Below are positions 36,558 through 49,989 of a stretch of 64,000 nt of DNA, piece by piece; position 1 is the stretch's first letter, and the number at the start of each line of letters is the position of its first letter. The notes under the pieces are model-generated. The model was given only the letters and a program-made list of their open reading frames with translations, was not told the DNA's origin and did not search any database. The position numbers and the translations under genes were made by a program. Source of the stretch: Pampus argenteus (taxonomy: Eukaryota; Chordata; Actinopteri; Scombriformes; Stromateidae); contig CM072861.1 of the NCBI GenBank assembly GCA_036937835.1, positions 22,620,001 to 22,684,000 on the forward strand, given 5' to 3'.

Positions 36558-39500
36558 ATGATGCTGATACTTGATACGTATGTCGTATTTTTAATATATA
36601 ATTTCTGGCCATAAGAGTGATAACTGCAAACGCTAAAGTAAAGAATCCAGCTTCGTGTGATGCTTTCTGCCTGGTTGAAGAACACGATAGAGTAAGACTG
36701 TACTCTCACTGCCTACCAGTGAAAGTGGAAATGTGCTTTGTTGCCCCTCAGTCAGGCGGAAAATTGCGAACCCATTTGTCATTGTGTGCCAAGATGCAGA
36801 GGTCAGTCAATGGATTCCTTCATGACAAGCTTTCGAGAATCGAATGTTTTTCCACGGCCTCGCCCTTTCACACCTGCACCTCCAGGTAAAATAACAAAAC
36901 AGGGAAGGAAGAGAGAAAAGAGGGCTTAGAGCGAGCGACTTAAAGACAGGGGAGAGAAAAACGATAGGCGAGAAGAATTTACCGTGAAACCCTGCACGTC
37001 TATTGGCCATTTCAGCTCATTTGAACCCAATATACATTTAGCTCACAGTGGCAGATGAAATGCCGGGTTTTTGGCCATCGTCCAAAGCTGGAGAATACCA
37101 CTAATTATCCGAACCGGCGACCACAGAACAGGCACAAAAGGATGTTGTTTGTTATCCTCTCAGTCAAAACAGCCAACTGCTTGATTTGAGGTAATAACAG
37201 AAACACTTAACAAAACTTTTCCACTGCTTGATTGACTGCTTAATCCTGTAAAAAAAAAAAAAAAGGCTCGGAGCTGCAGCTGTGTTCCCTACAGCTCGGA
37301 TCCACCGGCGAACATCAAAGGCCGAAACCAAAACCGATTCGGCTTTTAAATCAGTCACTCGTTTTAATAGTTTTGTGTGCAGCAAACAAATGATGTAGCG
37401 TCTGCGGAAGATCAATATCAAAGACTAATGTGCTTTAGAGGAGCTTTGTGTGACTAAAAAAGACTAAAGTCATACACATTAAACTTTGCTTGAATCGTTT
37501 TCTTGTCATTACATCTTAGATATTACAGTCGGGACCAAAGTTGTGGATCGACAGACAGTTAGTACGCCATGGCTAGTTTTGCTAGCATGGCTAAAAAATC
37601 AACATTTTCTCAATGTGACGTAACTTCAATATAAAGTCGATCAGCCTCAGCAGAGGACAGAGAGACACGAAAACACCTGAAACATCAAACCAGCAAACCG
37701 AGACGAGAAAGACGAGAGAGACGAGAGAAACGTTCGCATCCGTCACAAGAGGGACGCCATCTTGGATTCTGGTATCCATAAAAAAAAAAAATGGATACAA
37801 ACGTCTAATGGTGACGTACCATATGTTTACTTCTTCTTGACATGTTAAAACGTAATGTAACAATAAAACGAGTAGAAAAGAGACAGCTAACGCACGGTCA
37901 TGTCTTTCTGAAGTTAGCTAACGTTAGCTAACTTTAGCTACTTGTCCTAACCAAGACAAAGTAAGTCTGTTGTAGCAAATCTACTTTTATTTTATTGCTC
38001 ATGAATTTAACCCTTTTTATTTGTAGTGGGAAGATCCTTATTTCTACTCAAGACAGGAAAAATGTTTTCTTTGAAGGAAAATCTGTGCACGGATAAAGTT
38101 TAAACGAGGCTTTGCCGTACAGTATATTAATCTGTAGCTCTTACATACTTACACTGTATAAATCACAGGGCAAACACGAACAAGTCCCGGCGAGTTACGA
38201 GGCCACAAGTGATCCAAGAGTGCCGCTTTAGTCCCGGTTGTTTTCAGAAAACCACTTCAGAGGAATCAATGTGAATCAATAGACCTGTAATCTGTTGCAC
38301 TCCAAACAATACATTCAATCCCTAATTACATCCCTTTTTACATAACCTGTGTGTGTATATCATATAAAATGTGGATAAAGGTGGATAAAGCAGTTTACTG
38401 TCGTGACGACTTTAACTTTATTTTGGATTATGGATGTTTATTAAATAAAAAAAGAAAAGAAAAAAAAAGGAAAAGAGAAGATATTATCGACTTGTTTTGT
38501 TTGTGAGCTCACTGCTGCTGCGGCTGTGATCTCTGGGAGTGTTAGCAGAGCAAAATGTTGTAGGGGGAACTTCAAACAGGCGTTTCAGCAGAGCTCAGAT
38601 CCTCCTCCACAGTAATAACTTTGAGTGCTTCTGGAAGAAGGAAATCCCCTGGCCAGGAAAGACACATCACTCCACTACAGAGGCATCGAGCCGGGTGGTT
38701 TAACAGCCAACCCACAGACTCCACCTTGAAAGAACAACAGAGGAGACTACTGGATGGACCCAACTGCTGTTATAGTCACTACTGCATGGATCCAACATTT
38801 ACTGCAGATTTCAATGTATTTCATTTCAGTGGGTTGCACAGTGGTTTTCAACTGTGTGCATTGTGCAGATTACAGTGACATTAAGAACAATATTAATACA
38901 TAACATATAAGAATAATGAACAATAAAAGGTATAAATTACAAGTTTGTTTTAGGGAGTTTGAACCCTGTACAGTACAGTGCTGTCTATGAGCTTAGAGCT
39001 TTGATTCAGATAAGAAATCCAGAAAAAAAAAAAAAACACTTTATCAGGGGAGTGGGAGGAACGTCATGAAAGAGCAAAAGATAAATATTGAAATGATAAA
39101 AAAAAAAGAAAAAAGGTCAAAGTAGACGAATGAAAATCACCATAAAAACTCAAGAACCAGACATGATTCACATAGAAACTCCAAATTCAGTCACAGAATC
39201 CACAGAAAGACTTTCAGGCCCGTATCCGTTCAGATCCAACCCCAGCGTGCTGAGTCCTCTCAGCTTATCGCACGTTCAGACGTTAATCAGCAGATGTCTT
39301 TGCCAAGTCCTGAACTTCCCGTCGTATCAAAGGCGACATGAAAAAAAAAACCAGAGCAAGAAGCTGCAGCAGGTGATAAGATGCGACCACAGTGTAAAGT
39401 TAAAGAATGAGAGGATTAAAGGTGGATTCATAGAGTAATATAATCATACAGTAATGCATTTATTTAACATATATATAATGCATATAATGACTTTTTTTGA

Positions 39501-42500
39501 GAAGGTGCAGAAGTGTTTTCCACAGGAAAGAGAAGCTTTCCGGGTTCAGTAATTGGTATAACAAGAAATATATAGATAAGCAGTTGCTAGACACATGGGG
39601 GGGTTTTGATGACGCCCCAGACTTCTCCTCCTCCTCCTCCTCCTCCTCCTCTTCTTCTTCTTGCTCATAAGGCATGCATACCTTTCCACGTCCCAGTAAC
39701 TAATCATCATACAGATCTGGCCAAGAATAGAGTAGCCGAACACAGGAAATATCATATTCAAGCTTTCTAGAGTTTCACCTGTGCTTCCCAAGTTAATTTC
39801 CCATGCTCAAGGCATGAGGATGTCAGTATTGTCTGCTTCAGCGGGCAGAAATTAGACTTCAAAACTTTGAGACATCAAGAGAGCCATTTATTTCTCCCCC
39901 CCACAATAATGTTTACTGTGCTCTAATAAGCTGCTCCAGCTCACGTTATTCTGTCTGGTTGGCTCCTGCTAACCCAGGTGTGTTTTTATTGGATTCAGAC
40001 TTATCAGTGAGGTGATCAGAAACCTGTTGCCAACTAGTCAGGTCAACCTTTCTATGTTATGAAACCAGAAACAGCTGTTGAGAGAGAAAAAATCCTCATC
40101 TTACAAATGTCTATGTAAGATTATGCGGTTGAATAAAAAGGAATATGATCAATTTACTGGTGCAGATGAAGTTTAGATCAAATTTATTGATGCGAGTTTT
40201 AAGAGAAATGAGCCGGGACAAAAGCCGCAGCCCCCTTTTTTTTTTTTTTTCTCGGATAGTTGACACCCGCCTGCTCAGGAGGATCAAAGTGCTTCTCTTG
40301 TGCACATTAGGAAAATACAGGGACTCATTTCAACCGCTCAAAGTGCCACCTCGATGCTTAGCCACACATTCCCCCTGTCAGAGGCAAACAAAGACAGTTT
40401 CCTGGGAGGAGAAAGGCATGCCGTTTCTCCAACATGCCTCACCTGTGGGTGACCAATCACAATAGTAGTTACAATCCCGAGCCCTGAAGGTAGATAGGTG
40501 AGGGTTTATGTTGTCATTGGTGGATGTTTTACAATCGGCTGTAATACATCTCGCAGTTAATGTTTATTTTCACAAGGACCACCTCATTCCTTTGGTCTGA
40601 CCCAGAAAGATGCAGCGTGTAATCATACCAGCATTGATAGGGACACGTTGAAATGTCAGAGTGTCAACAAGGGACAAGCTGTCAATCTGTGAACTGGAAA
40701 ATGTCCTGATATTAAGTAAAACACGCGTATATATATATATTAAACCAGAGGCAGCAGTTCCTGTTTTGTCTTCCTGTTGACTTGTAAAAGAACTGTGTGT
40801 TTACAGTCATAGTCAAGGTGCAGCCAAAGGGGAACATTGGTGCCAAGTTCCTGCAGGCAGCCGGCGGCGGCGGCAGCGGCGGCTGCACTACAGTCCCATA
40901 TTATTGTGTTCCCGTGCTCGTCACAGAGGGTTCACCTGAATAAAACAATGTTGAAAGGTTAGTTGAACCAAATTAGCAAAAAAAAAGGCATATTTTCAGT
41001 CACATCCCAGATAGTCCTGCAGTCAATGCCATACTGAAAGATTAGCAGAAAAATGTACTAAAATATCCACAACAAAGTCAAATATTCATTGTTGTTGTTG
41101 TATTATTGGATTATTACGAACGTTAAAGCAGCATTTTTGCTTTGTATCTGCATCTTATTTTAACTATTGTAACATACTACTATACTGTTTGGTAATTTAA
41201 TCTATAACAATGCATCAAATCTCCAAAAGAAACATGTGTGTAGTGTAATGGAGTAAAAGGTATAATGTTTAATACTCATCTAGTACCTTAAAACTGACCT
41301 CAGCAAACAGTTTCTTATTGATCCATCCAGCTGAGCAACATTAGCATCAAATATCAAATATTCAATCTCCTTTTTTCTTTCTTCCTGCTGCTGCTGGAAC
41401 GAGATTGATGAGCGAGTCAACCAAAACTGTATTTTTACATTATGTAAAGTCATTTAATCCATCGTGTCTTTCCAAATATACCCAACTACTCTGTGATGGA
41501 GTCACTTCTTTTATTGACAGCATCATCTTGTGCATCTTACAGAGTTTCAGGGACGTAGTTTAACCTTCATGGATTGATTTATTGAAAGAGATCACACTCT
41601 CCATGTTAAAAAACAAAACAGAGATATCATGAAAAGAGGCCCCTCAGTCTCACAAGGAGATAAAGTAAGATTGGCCAACTTTGAAGAAATGCTGTTTTAA
41701 GGGTGAAGATGGAGAGTGTAAATCTAACACTGCCTGTCTTGGCACTATAACCTCCAGGGATCAGCCATAATCTGACAGAGCATCAGATCAATAATAAAAC
41801 ATTAGCGATAGCCTCGAGCTTCGAGCTGCCCAGAGACCATGTAATGGAGAATGTGCACAACAACAACAACAGAAGCACCAATGAGGTAGATAATTATTGG
41901 AGCTGGGTAGTTTTTCTGAAGCCAACATCTTTGTATTTTCTGAAAGCAGTAACATAAAAAAAAAAAAAAGAAAAAGGGATTGTCTATTCACCCTGCTGTG
42001 GTGTTGTTGGGCAGAGAAGGAGAGAAGAAGAAGAAAAAAAGCTGATGACAGGGTACTTTCATGTTACTTATCGTGACACCCTATCACAGCGATCTAGATG
42101 GGCCAGACAAAGTACCACCACGTCCCGTAGCTTTGAGCAGAGTTTCATCTGTTTCATCATATCTCCTCCTGTCTTTACTCCTCGGGGGAGATGAGAGGTT
42201 GGTGGTCCGCACTTTTCAGACCACAGTGGAAAAAAAAGGAGGGCGGGCAAGAATGACAAGATAAGTCTAGTCTTATTCAAGAGGGGGCATCTGTGTTTTA
42301 TGAAGAACGTATAAATATGGAGCTGGATGAAAAGAGAGAGAGACAAAAACTTCTGATAAACTACACACACACACCGTCTCACGCAACACTTCTCAGGAGG
42401 AGATAGTGGACTCATCTCTTAAAGGTCCCTAAAAGCTTCAAGAGGGTCCTTTTCAGGATGGAGGCAAGAGGAAACATTTGCAGACTGTTGCATAGGACAG

Positions 42501-44734
42501 AAAAAAAAAAACAGGATCATGCACCAGCGAAAAATCAGCATTATAAAATAGAAAATAAAATAATGCATCAGTGGTTGATTTATCAGTGTCAGTGTATCTC
42601 CAAATGTGACGTGGAACAAACGCAGCTTTCATCTTAGAAAGTACTGATCCCTTCGCAGCACATCTCGTCTCTCGTCCTCTCCGGGCCTGCAGCCTTTTCA
42701 GCGTGTGCTGCCTGTGATGATGTGCCCAGACGTCAGTAGATGTGTATCACAGAGAGTCCCGGGGGGGGTGAGTTTAAGAGTGAGTGTGTGTGTGTGGAGC
42801 CAGGAGGCAAATCCTACTGTCTGAATCAAATCTAAAAAAAAAAAAAAATCCACATCTGCTGTGCTAATGAAAGATGATCATGCTAGCAGCTCCGCGAAGG
42901 CATGTGCTTTGAGCTGCAATGCTAATGTCACCACGCTAACAGGTATTTGGCAGTGAAGGTGTGTAATTTCCTCTTTTTTACCGTAGCTCTTGTTCAGTGC
43001 TTGTTCCTGCACGGAGGTGATGCAGCGGGAAACCCCGGCTCCCCAAGTCAGAGCACACTCACCTGTAACGGCGCTGCCAGGTGTCAACTTGTGACATTAC
43101 TGCAATTAAAAACTTTTCTTTTTTATTTTTTTCCAACGCTGGTAATGCCTGAGTGAGACGTCTATGGATAGCTTGAATGCTGGCTTTGTTATTTCTTCCA
43201 AATATAGTAGAATTGCTGTAAATAAAGCCTTACAAAGTCACAGTTGCAAATAAGACTAATTTTAGACTAAGTGTAGTATGTTTTTTTGTTTTTTTTTTAA
43301 AGCCACAGACGCTTCAGCATCAGCAGCAGCGGAGGAATTCATACATGGCAGAGATAAGGACAGACTGCTCTATTTGTCAGTGCATGGGGCCCCTTAAAGG
43401 CCCGGAGACTCTGATGTCCACACACTCTTTTCTCCTGCACTCTGACATTTTCTCAGCAGTATGAGGTTACATACAAGGGGAAAAAGACATCTACATCGAG
43501 CCCCCTATTCTGCGAACAAAAACGGCCTCTTACTCTTGTTCCTGGTGACCAGATCAGAACGAAATGTCAAAAGTTCCCAAAAGGTTGCCCGCAAAACAAA
43601 GTATTCTCCAAATGAGAACGGACAGGAGCTAGTATTTTTAGACGACCTATGAATCACATAGCTATTTTTATCAGCAGCTTCTGTTTAGTCGGCTGACCTG
43701 TGGCCCTGTTAGGTTCTTACCGAATTTTAGACAGGGGGCAAAGAGCACAAAGTGTACTGAAGTACATCCCGGGATTACAAGCGATCCAGGGTGAGAGTTT
43801 GTAACCTGCGGTGGCTGCAGGCTAGCAAGGTCACAGCCCACCCATATGGGGGGGAGGAGGGAAGATCGGGTCACACAGGCTGAAGAGGATGCATGTTCCC
43901 AGACACGAAGTAGACAGCTCCAGAGCCTAAACACAAAACAGGAAAACACCCGCAGACAGGCGGGAGAGCCACGAAAGAAGGATTGCCTTTATGAGAATAG
44001 AAGTCTATTGATAAATTTGATAATGGCAGAAATGTGATGAGGCTAGCATAGAGACAAATTCAGGTCAGATCTTGCTTACAATGAATTGCATTGCGTCGAA
44101 TCCAGAGATATACATATCTAAGCGGTGCAGGAAAGATTACAATTTGGACAGCGAAAGCAAAACGAATGACAATCTTCTCTCGCATACTTGATTGCAGCGT
44201 GGTCCCTCAGGAAGAAAAGGTTATAGGATCTCTGAAAAGGCTGCCATTGTTCGTCATCTCCAGCAAAATGACTTTGTAAAACTGAGAGGAAGAAAGGCAA
44301 ACCACTGGATCAATGTGATAGCTGCCCCTGAAAGTGGAGAGCACTGATGCATGAGTGAAAAGCGCCTTATGTCAAATATAATTGCCCTGCCCTGAAAAAC
44401 AAGCTAGCGATGTCCGATTTGATTCCCTCCTGTTTTTGGCTCAAGTTACTTCCTGTCTGCTTTCAGCGTGTTTGCCGTGACAATGAAGCTGCCGGAGCTT
44501 ACCTCTCGTTTCCTGTTCTTTGGCCAGGTGAGTTAGCGGCGTCTATGTGTGTTGGTCAACCGGACAAAATATCTCATCAACTTCTGGTTAGATTCATATT
44601 TCGTACAAACATTCATGATCCCAAATGGAAGAATCGCTGTTCAAGCACCACCAGCAGGACCAAATACCTGCAAAACAAATGACATTTCCACCAGCCTCAA
44701 CTGTACTTTGTGTTTCATTGCGAATTAGCAATTT

Positions 44735-45084
44735 AACCAAGTTGATAGCAGCCATACCACCCTGAACACGCCCGATCTTGTCTGATCTCGAAAGCTAAGC
44801 AGGGTCGGGCCTGGTTAGTGCTTGGATGGGAGACCGCCTGGGAATACCAGGTGCTGTACCCCCTTCCCATGGGCGGGGTCTCAGGGGGGGAACCCCTTAG
44901 AAAGGTGCGATGAGAGATGGGCGGCAGTCGGAGACGGGGACCCTGGCGGTCCGACCCCCGGTTGCAGAAGCTGGCTCTGGCAGAGGTGGCGGGGAGAGGG
45001 AAGTCTGGGCTTCCCTGCTGAAGATGCTGCCCCCGCGACCCGACCACGGATAAGCGGAAGAAGACGAAACGAAACCAAGTTGAT
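44735..45084 (+). mobile_element. 5S rRNA-derived SINE with 12-bp target-site duplication
   Basis: The element spans 44747-45072 between perfect direct repeats AACCAAGTTGAT (44735-44746 and 45073-45084). Its first 112 bp (to 44858) is a nearly intact 5S rRNA sequence. This includes CCATACCACCCTGAACACG, the internal A-box region AAAGCTAAGCAGGGTC (44791-44806) and the C-box TTGGATGGGAGACCGCCTG (44822-44840). The 5S 5' terminal stem and the T-run terminator are lost. The 3' part is GC-rich and ends in CTGCCCCCGCGACCCGACC and GGATAAGCGGAAGAAGACGA, which resembles the 3' tail of RTE/Rex3-type fish LINEs as I recall it. This fits a SINE3-like element copied by a LINE, not a functional 5S gene. Protein-coding ORFs overlapping it are spurious. 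Confidence 0.88.
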
Positions 45085-45834
45085 TAGATGCAGTCACCTG
45101 GCAGTATGAGGAAGTTTGTCCTCCGTCAGCACCCGTCTACCTGCCCGTCGACGTTTATCACCTCGATCTCATCGGCCTTGGCGCGTGCGTCCCGAGTAGA
45201 TCTCGTACTCGAGTTTAAGGCTGTTAGGCGCCATCCCGCCGGGATCAATAGCTATGTTATGCTAACACGCTAGACTAACATGGTGAAAATGGCTAATATA
45301 TCCAGCTAAACAATAGCGTGTTAATATTGGGAGTCATTGTGAGCATTTAGCTGAAAGCTGTTCCTCTCAGAGCCGTTAGCATACAGACGCCTAACGTTTT
45401 TTTAAAGAATTTAAAGTCAAATTTTTATGTCAAATAAAATTCAAACTAATAAATACAGTATGTTATTAATCATGCTCAAGACTAATCTTCTAAACTCTGA
45501 TTGGAGAAGAAGTCAAGATGGAGGCAGTGGACGTCTCCTTTGGACACTTGTCATCCTCTCTGCTGTCGAGTCGTTGGCTCCGTGCTGAGATGTCTGCAGC
45601 GGTCCTTTCTCCTGGGTTTTATTTTGCCCGTTGCTGCTGGCCTGGAAGCATGTCCAGCTGTCCCATCATTCTGTCAGCGCCGCTGTCTCCCTCAGCCCCA
45701 GATTAAAAACGCCAAAGGGGCCGCCAGGAAAAGTGGCTCGCCCCGTCTCTCAGGACTTATGTCAAAAATGTTTCAGTCCTCAGGTAATTTGCTACAGTCT
45801 GGGATCCTTTGACTATTTACTTCAAAGAGGGGGG

Positions 45835-45865
<31 letters not shown>

Positions 45866-47790
45866 AATGAAAGGGAGGGAAAATGATATTTAGTTGTGAG
45901 TAGTGACAGATCTACATTCTTGAGTATTGACATGCGATCTGAGTGAGGAGTCCTCTTCCTCTTCTGGTGCAGGGATGCTGACTGAGTCTGCAGCAGTGTG
46001 CGAATCAGACTGATAAAAAGCAGTGTGTCCGTGGGCTGTCTTTCTAAAGTAGAGCTTAGTCAACAGGTTGACTCAACTCCAGAAGAATGCACATGTCATT
46101 CATACACAGACAGACAATAAACAGCTAAATGTTATTTATTTTAAATATTGGACAATCACAGTTTAGTCTACTGAGACATTTGACATGTAAGATATGAGCG
46201 ATTAAGATATGAAAAAGGTTTATTTGATTGTTTTTAATGTATCCTGAGCAGCTGCTTTTAATCTGGAAATAGGTAAAGTGTCTTAATCGGTCTGAAATGT
46301 TCTTGGAGTGGTACACTTGTGTCTTTTATATAAACGTTGGCAACAAAAGTGTGTCCTGCCCTCTGTGTAAGATAATCCTCTTGCTGTTGTTGGACTTAAA
46401 TACAAACTGGTTAAGACCTGTGGAATGAGGAAGAGAAATTGGAAATGTCAGTGCAATTAAACGCAGGCTTTAAAAGCTACTGACTCAATGTAAATGTGGT
46501 ATAGTTTGACATCCAGATTTTTGCAATAGATTTTTCTGTGACAGTCACATGATGCACATCTGTCCTGTGGATCTGCTACAGTGTGCACTTTTAAGTGTGT
46601 TCAAAGTATACAAGTGTGCACACGCGTGATTGAAGTGTTTGACATCATGAGTCCCGTCTCAGCATTTTTGGATTTTCTGATGCACCAACATGAAGGAATT
46701 CACAGATCCTCAGCAGGTCATGACAGACCCGTGACATCTCCGCAGCACATCGTCTCCAGTTTTTTTTTTCTCCCCCCCCACAAAATCAGGAATGCATGGG
46801 CACATTCACGGCAAACAAAACGTTTGATTAAAGAGGGTAACAGGATCAGCTCTAATCAGTGTGTCCTGAGAAAATGCCAGGGAGTTTTCAACCATTGTCA
46901 GGTCACTCCAAGAGGTGATCTCCTTCCCTAATAATTATGTGCCGTGCCGCAGCCGCAGTCATCCTCCCCAGCGTCACCCTGCTCTGCTTTCATAGAGTGA
47001 TCAAAACATGCAGAGAGAGAGAGAGACTGTGTTGGAGAATCAAGCTCCAAATGATGTGCCTGCCCTCTCATTTCTCTGACAAAGAACAATGGCCACCTCA
47101 TAAGTAATGGCACTCGCACAGGCTGAGCTTCTTCAGCACAAAAAAAAAAATAATAATAATAACCATTATCCAAAAGACATGTTCTATCATGTGACATATT
47201 CTGTTTTCTCAAGCCAAATCCATCAGTGCCTCCCTGTTGAAAATGTCCAGAGCTTGTAATAGAGATTTGATCATCAGATTAAAAAGGGAGTTGAGTATTT
47301 ATGCGAAGCTGAGAGACAGACGGAGAGAAGAATGATGATGTGGAGGCTCATGCGTCTTGGAGCTTATCGCTGATGGAATAGCTCAATGACATCCTCTATT
47401 TAGCCGTAAATGACAGCCCCTTTTATTATCCCTATTTTGAGAGGTCAGGGAGGGATGGAGAGCGCCGTCTCTGCTTCGCTGTGTCAGTGCTGCCCTCTGT
47501 TGTTTACAGGTGAAACTGCTTTTTCTCACATTTAGCTGAAGTCATAAAAAAAGAGGGCAAAGCGTTCAAAATGTTGCAAAGGACTTTCTTCACATTTGGG
47601 ATGCTAATGGAGTGATAAAAAGTTGTTGTTTTTTTTTACTCAACCTGAACAGTCTTCAGCAGAGTGTGACATGTGCATGGCTGCTGCTCAGCAAAACAAA
47701 CTGTTTGTTATTTGTTGTAGTCTTAAAGATAAACAGGAAGTTTTTTGATTGCTGAGTTTGTGTTAACGAACACTGAAATGATGATAATAC
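45085..47790. other. Intergenic DNA upstream of the her cluster 3' end
   Basis: No recognisable gene. A GA run lies at 45838-45866 and an AAT run near 47150-47162. The remainder is unique-looking, moderately AT-rich sequence with several short, unsupported ORFs. Confidence 0.6.
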
Positions 47791-47794
47791 TTTT

Positions 47795-47962
47795 AATAAT
47801 TTTTCAGGTTCAGTTTTATTCACAAGTGAAATACAAAATATAGACAATTTTAATATATACATTATATACATTGCAGGCATGGAGAGGGATCCATCCTTTT
47901 ACCCTGTTATTACAGTTAGTTCCCACTAGAGGGCACTACACTCTTCAGTCTCTGCTCCATGT
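47795..47962 (-). other. 3' untranslated region of the first her gene (inferred)
   Basis: A minus-strand AATAAA lies at 47815-47820, about 145 bp past the stop codon. This predicts a short 3' UTR, as expected for a rapidly turned-over her mRNA. Confidence 0.6.
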
Positions 47963-49523
47963 TTAAAACCAAGGCCTCCACATGAGTGAAGCAGCTGATG
48001 AGACCTCCCTCCGTGCAGGATGTGGGGGGGATCTCAGGGTGGTGAGTGGGGGGAAGTGGGCGACTGTGGGCGAGAAACCAACAGGAGCGTGCAGGGTGTG
48101 TAGGGACTGTGGAAGTGTGGAGAAAGAGGTGTTGGAAGAAGGAGGTGACAGGCAAGAGGGGAAGGAGAAGTGACAGGCAAATGACGGGAAAGGAGGCGAG
48201 GCGGCATATGTGGAGAAAGAGGGAGAGAACCAGGGAGATGTGGGAGGAGAGAAGGCGTCGTGGGATGGTGTGGAGCAATGAGGCTGAGGCGGGGAGTGAG
48301 ACAGAAACAGGGACCTGCGGGATTCCTCTTTGCTCTCAGATGCTTCCGGTATTTCACTCAGTCTCTGGTTTGAGTCCGTAACAGAGGATGAGGAGCGCTG
48401 CTGGCTCTCCGTGTGATGTTTCAGTCCCTCCATCAGGCTCATCCTCTGTGCCGGAGTTATCTTGTGCACGTAAGTGGCCAGTTGAGCCACACACTGCTGA
48501 AAACCTGCACTCTCAATGGTGAGGTGAGAAGGAGACTCTGAGTGATGAAGGCTCACCGCAGGAGTCTTCATCTGATCACTAGTGGCATCTGCAACAAGTG
48601 AAAAAGACACAAATGTCAGGGTTTAAAAAATTAAATAAAAATAAATAAATAAATCACATGATACTTTGCTGATTTGTTGCTGAAAACTGTTTTGTTTGTT
48701 TGACCAACCATTGCTGAAAGTCTTCCCATCTGTCCACTTCTGAAGATACTCAACAACCAGGTCCAGGATCTCTGCTTTCTCTATTTTAGGATTCTGCAGC
48801 CGCTGTTGATGATAAACGTTGAAATATGGAGAAAAAAATACATTTCATTACTGTAAGATTCATGGTTTCATGTAGTATCTGAATGTATGTTTTTTGCTGT
48901 TTTTTTTTAATATGACTCACTGGATCAGCTGTATACTTCAACAACATAGTTCTCAGTTCTGCAAGACTTCTGTTTATTCGATCTCTTCTCTTCTTTTCCA
49001 CAGCTGGTTTGAGAATCTACAGTTAAAAAGAGATAAACAGCGTTATATGAGAAGACTTTTCTAATCAATACAACGTTAATCAATAAATCCTGTCATGCTT
49101 TGTTAATCAGTTACATCAAGAAGACCAAGTTCTGGGTTGCCATGTCAGAAAATCCTGTTTGCTATCATGTCTGCTATCATTAATAAATGCTCATAATGTT
49201 AATAAATTCAGTGTGTTTTGGTCCAGATGCTCTTTAGTTCTTTTCAAGAAGGTCAAAACTGTGTTTTAGAGGAGACTTCCTGATCAAATAAAGAGCAAAA
49301 AGGTTCTTTAAAAGTGTAATTCTTCACAACCTGGCAACCCATGAACTTCTTCTACTATAACACATCTATAAAGCATAATTTTTAACTATAAATAAAGCTT
49401 TAGCAATATAAACTAAATGTTCATATTACAAAGTGGCTCCAAATACATAAACAGAAGTAAATTTCTTACCCTTTTTCTGCTCCTGGTATCATCCACAACT
49501 GGATTTTGTACTTTTCTCGTCAT
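47963..49523 (-). CDS. her11: HES/hairy-related bHLH-Orange repressor, her1/her11-type
   Basis: DNA-binding transcriptional repressor of the hairy/E(spl) family, normally a Notch output. Exons 49523-49470, 49016-48921, 48802-48709 and 48588-47963 give 870 nt, or 289 aa. The bHLH spans about residues 19-75. It has basic region KPAVEKKRRDRINRSLAEL, with the HES-type Pro preceding EKKRRDRIN, and helix 2 NPKIEKAEILDLVVEYLQK. The Orange domain is near 108-150 (FQQCVAQLATYVHKI). A Ser/Pro-rich linker follows, and the protein ends in WRPWF, containing the Groucho-binding WRPW. It is tandem with a second her gene 3.5 kb upstream. The symbol is a tentative choice based on linkage with a her5-like gene; her1 is the main alternative. 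Family assignment is secure. Confidence 0.85.
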
Positions 49524-49650
49524 GTTTTGTGGTTTTTTTTGGTCCTGCAGCAGTTGAAGAAGCTTCCTGACGGCCTGCTGGCGCTTATAAGGAGACCTCG
49601 TGCTGCCTCTGATTGGCTGACAGGTGTCAGTGACGACACGTGATTGGTTT
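49524..49650 (-). promoter_or_regulatory. Core promoter of the her1/her11-type gene
   Basis: On the minus strand a TATAAG box lies at 49589-49584, about 60 bp before the ATG. Two CCAAT boxes lie further upstream (GATTGG on + at 49611-49616 and 49642-49647). A palindromic E-box CACGTG sits at 49637-49642 and CAGGTG at 49621-49626. The arrangement is a compact, strong TATA promoter with a likely HES-binding site. Confidence 0.65.
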
Positions 49651-49989
49651 TATTGAAGGCCTTTGACAAAAAAAAAAAAAATAATAATCAGTGTTTTAAA
49701 CGTCTCTTATGTAAACCAACGATGAAAATAAATTTAAATAAAAATTAAATTTAAAAAAAACTTTTATCAAGAGGAATTATCAGAAGTTTAATGTCAGAAA
49801 AAGTGTTTTTTTTAATATAATTTATCAATGGTTTATCTATAATAATATATAATGTTTAAAACAAAATCAAGATGGTTTTACTTTCTAATATTTGCATATT
49901 ATATATATATACACATATAAAACATATAGGAAGTAAATACCAATCAGTCACCAATTATCACTAATTTAATTCTACGTTAATTGTAAATG

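Larger units (their letters stand above)
31401..44734. other. 13-kb gene desert between fgf20 and the her genes
   Basis: No ORF here gives a recognisable protein or a consistent splice structure. Contents seen: a CA run (34911-34936), two repeat candidates (35590-35960 and 36213-36557), a TCC/TCT run (39624-39660) and homopolymers. The rest is unique-looking sequence. Some blocks of balanced composition, for example 34650-34890 and 40290-40460, have homeodomain-type TAATT/CAATTA cores and could be enhancers, but that is inference only. Confidence 0.6.

Noticed and set aside
44747..44858. Functional 5S rRNA gene
   Set aside because: The terminal stem and T-run terminator are missing and the copy is inside a unit flanked by target-site duplications, so it is a retroposon head, not a gene.
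44733..45109. Several GC-rich ORFs around the 5S-like sequence
   Set aside because: They are frames of the SINE body and tail, which is non-coding.
47982..48381. Plus-strand ORFs of 63 and 111 codons
   Set aside because: Antisense shadows of the her1/her11-type last exon, whose minus frame carries the Orange domain and WRPW.
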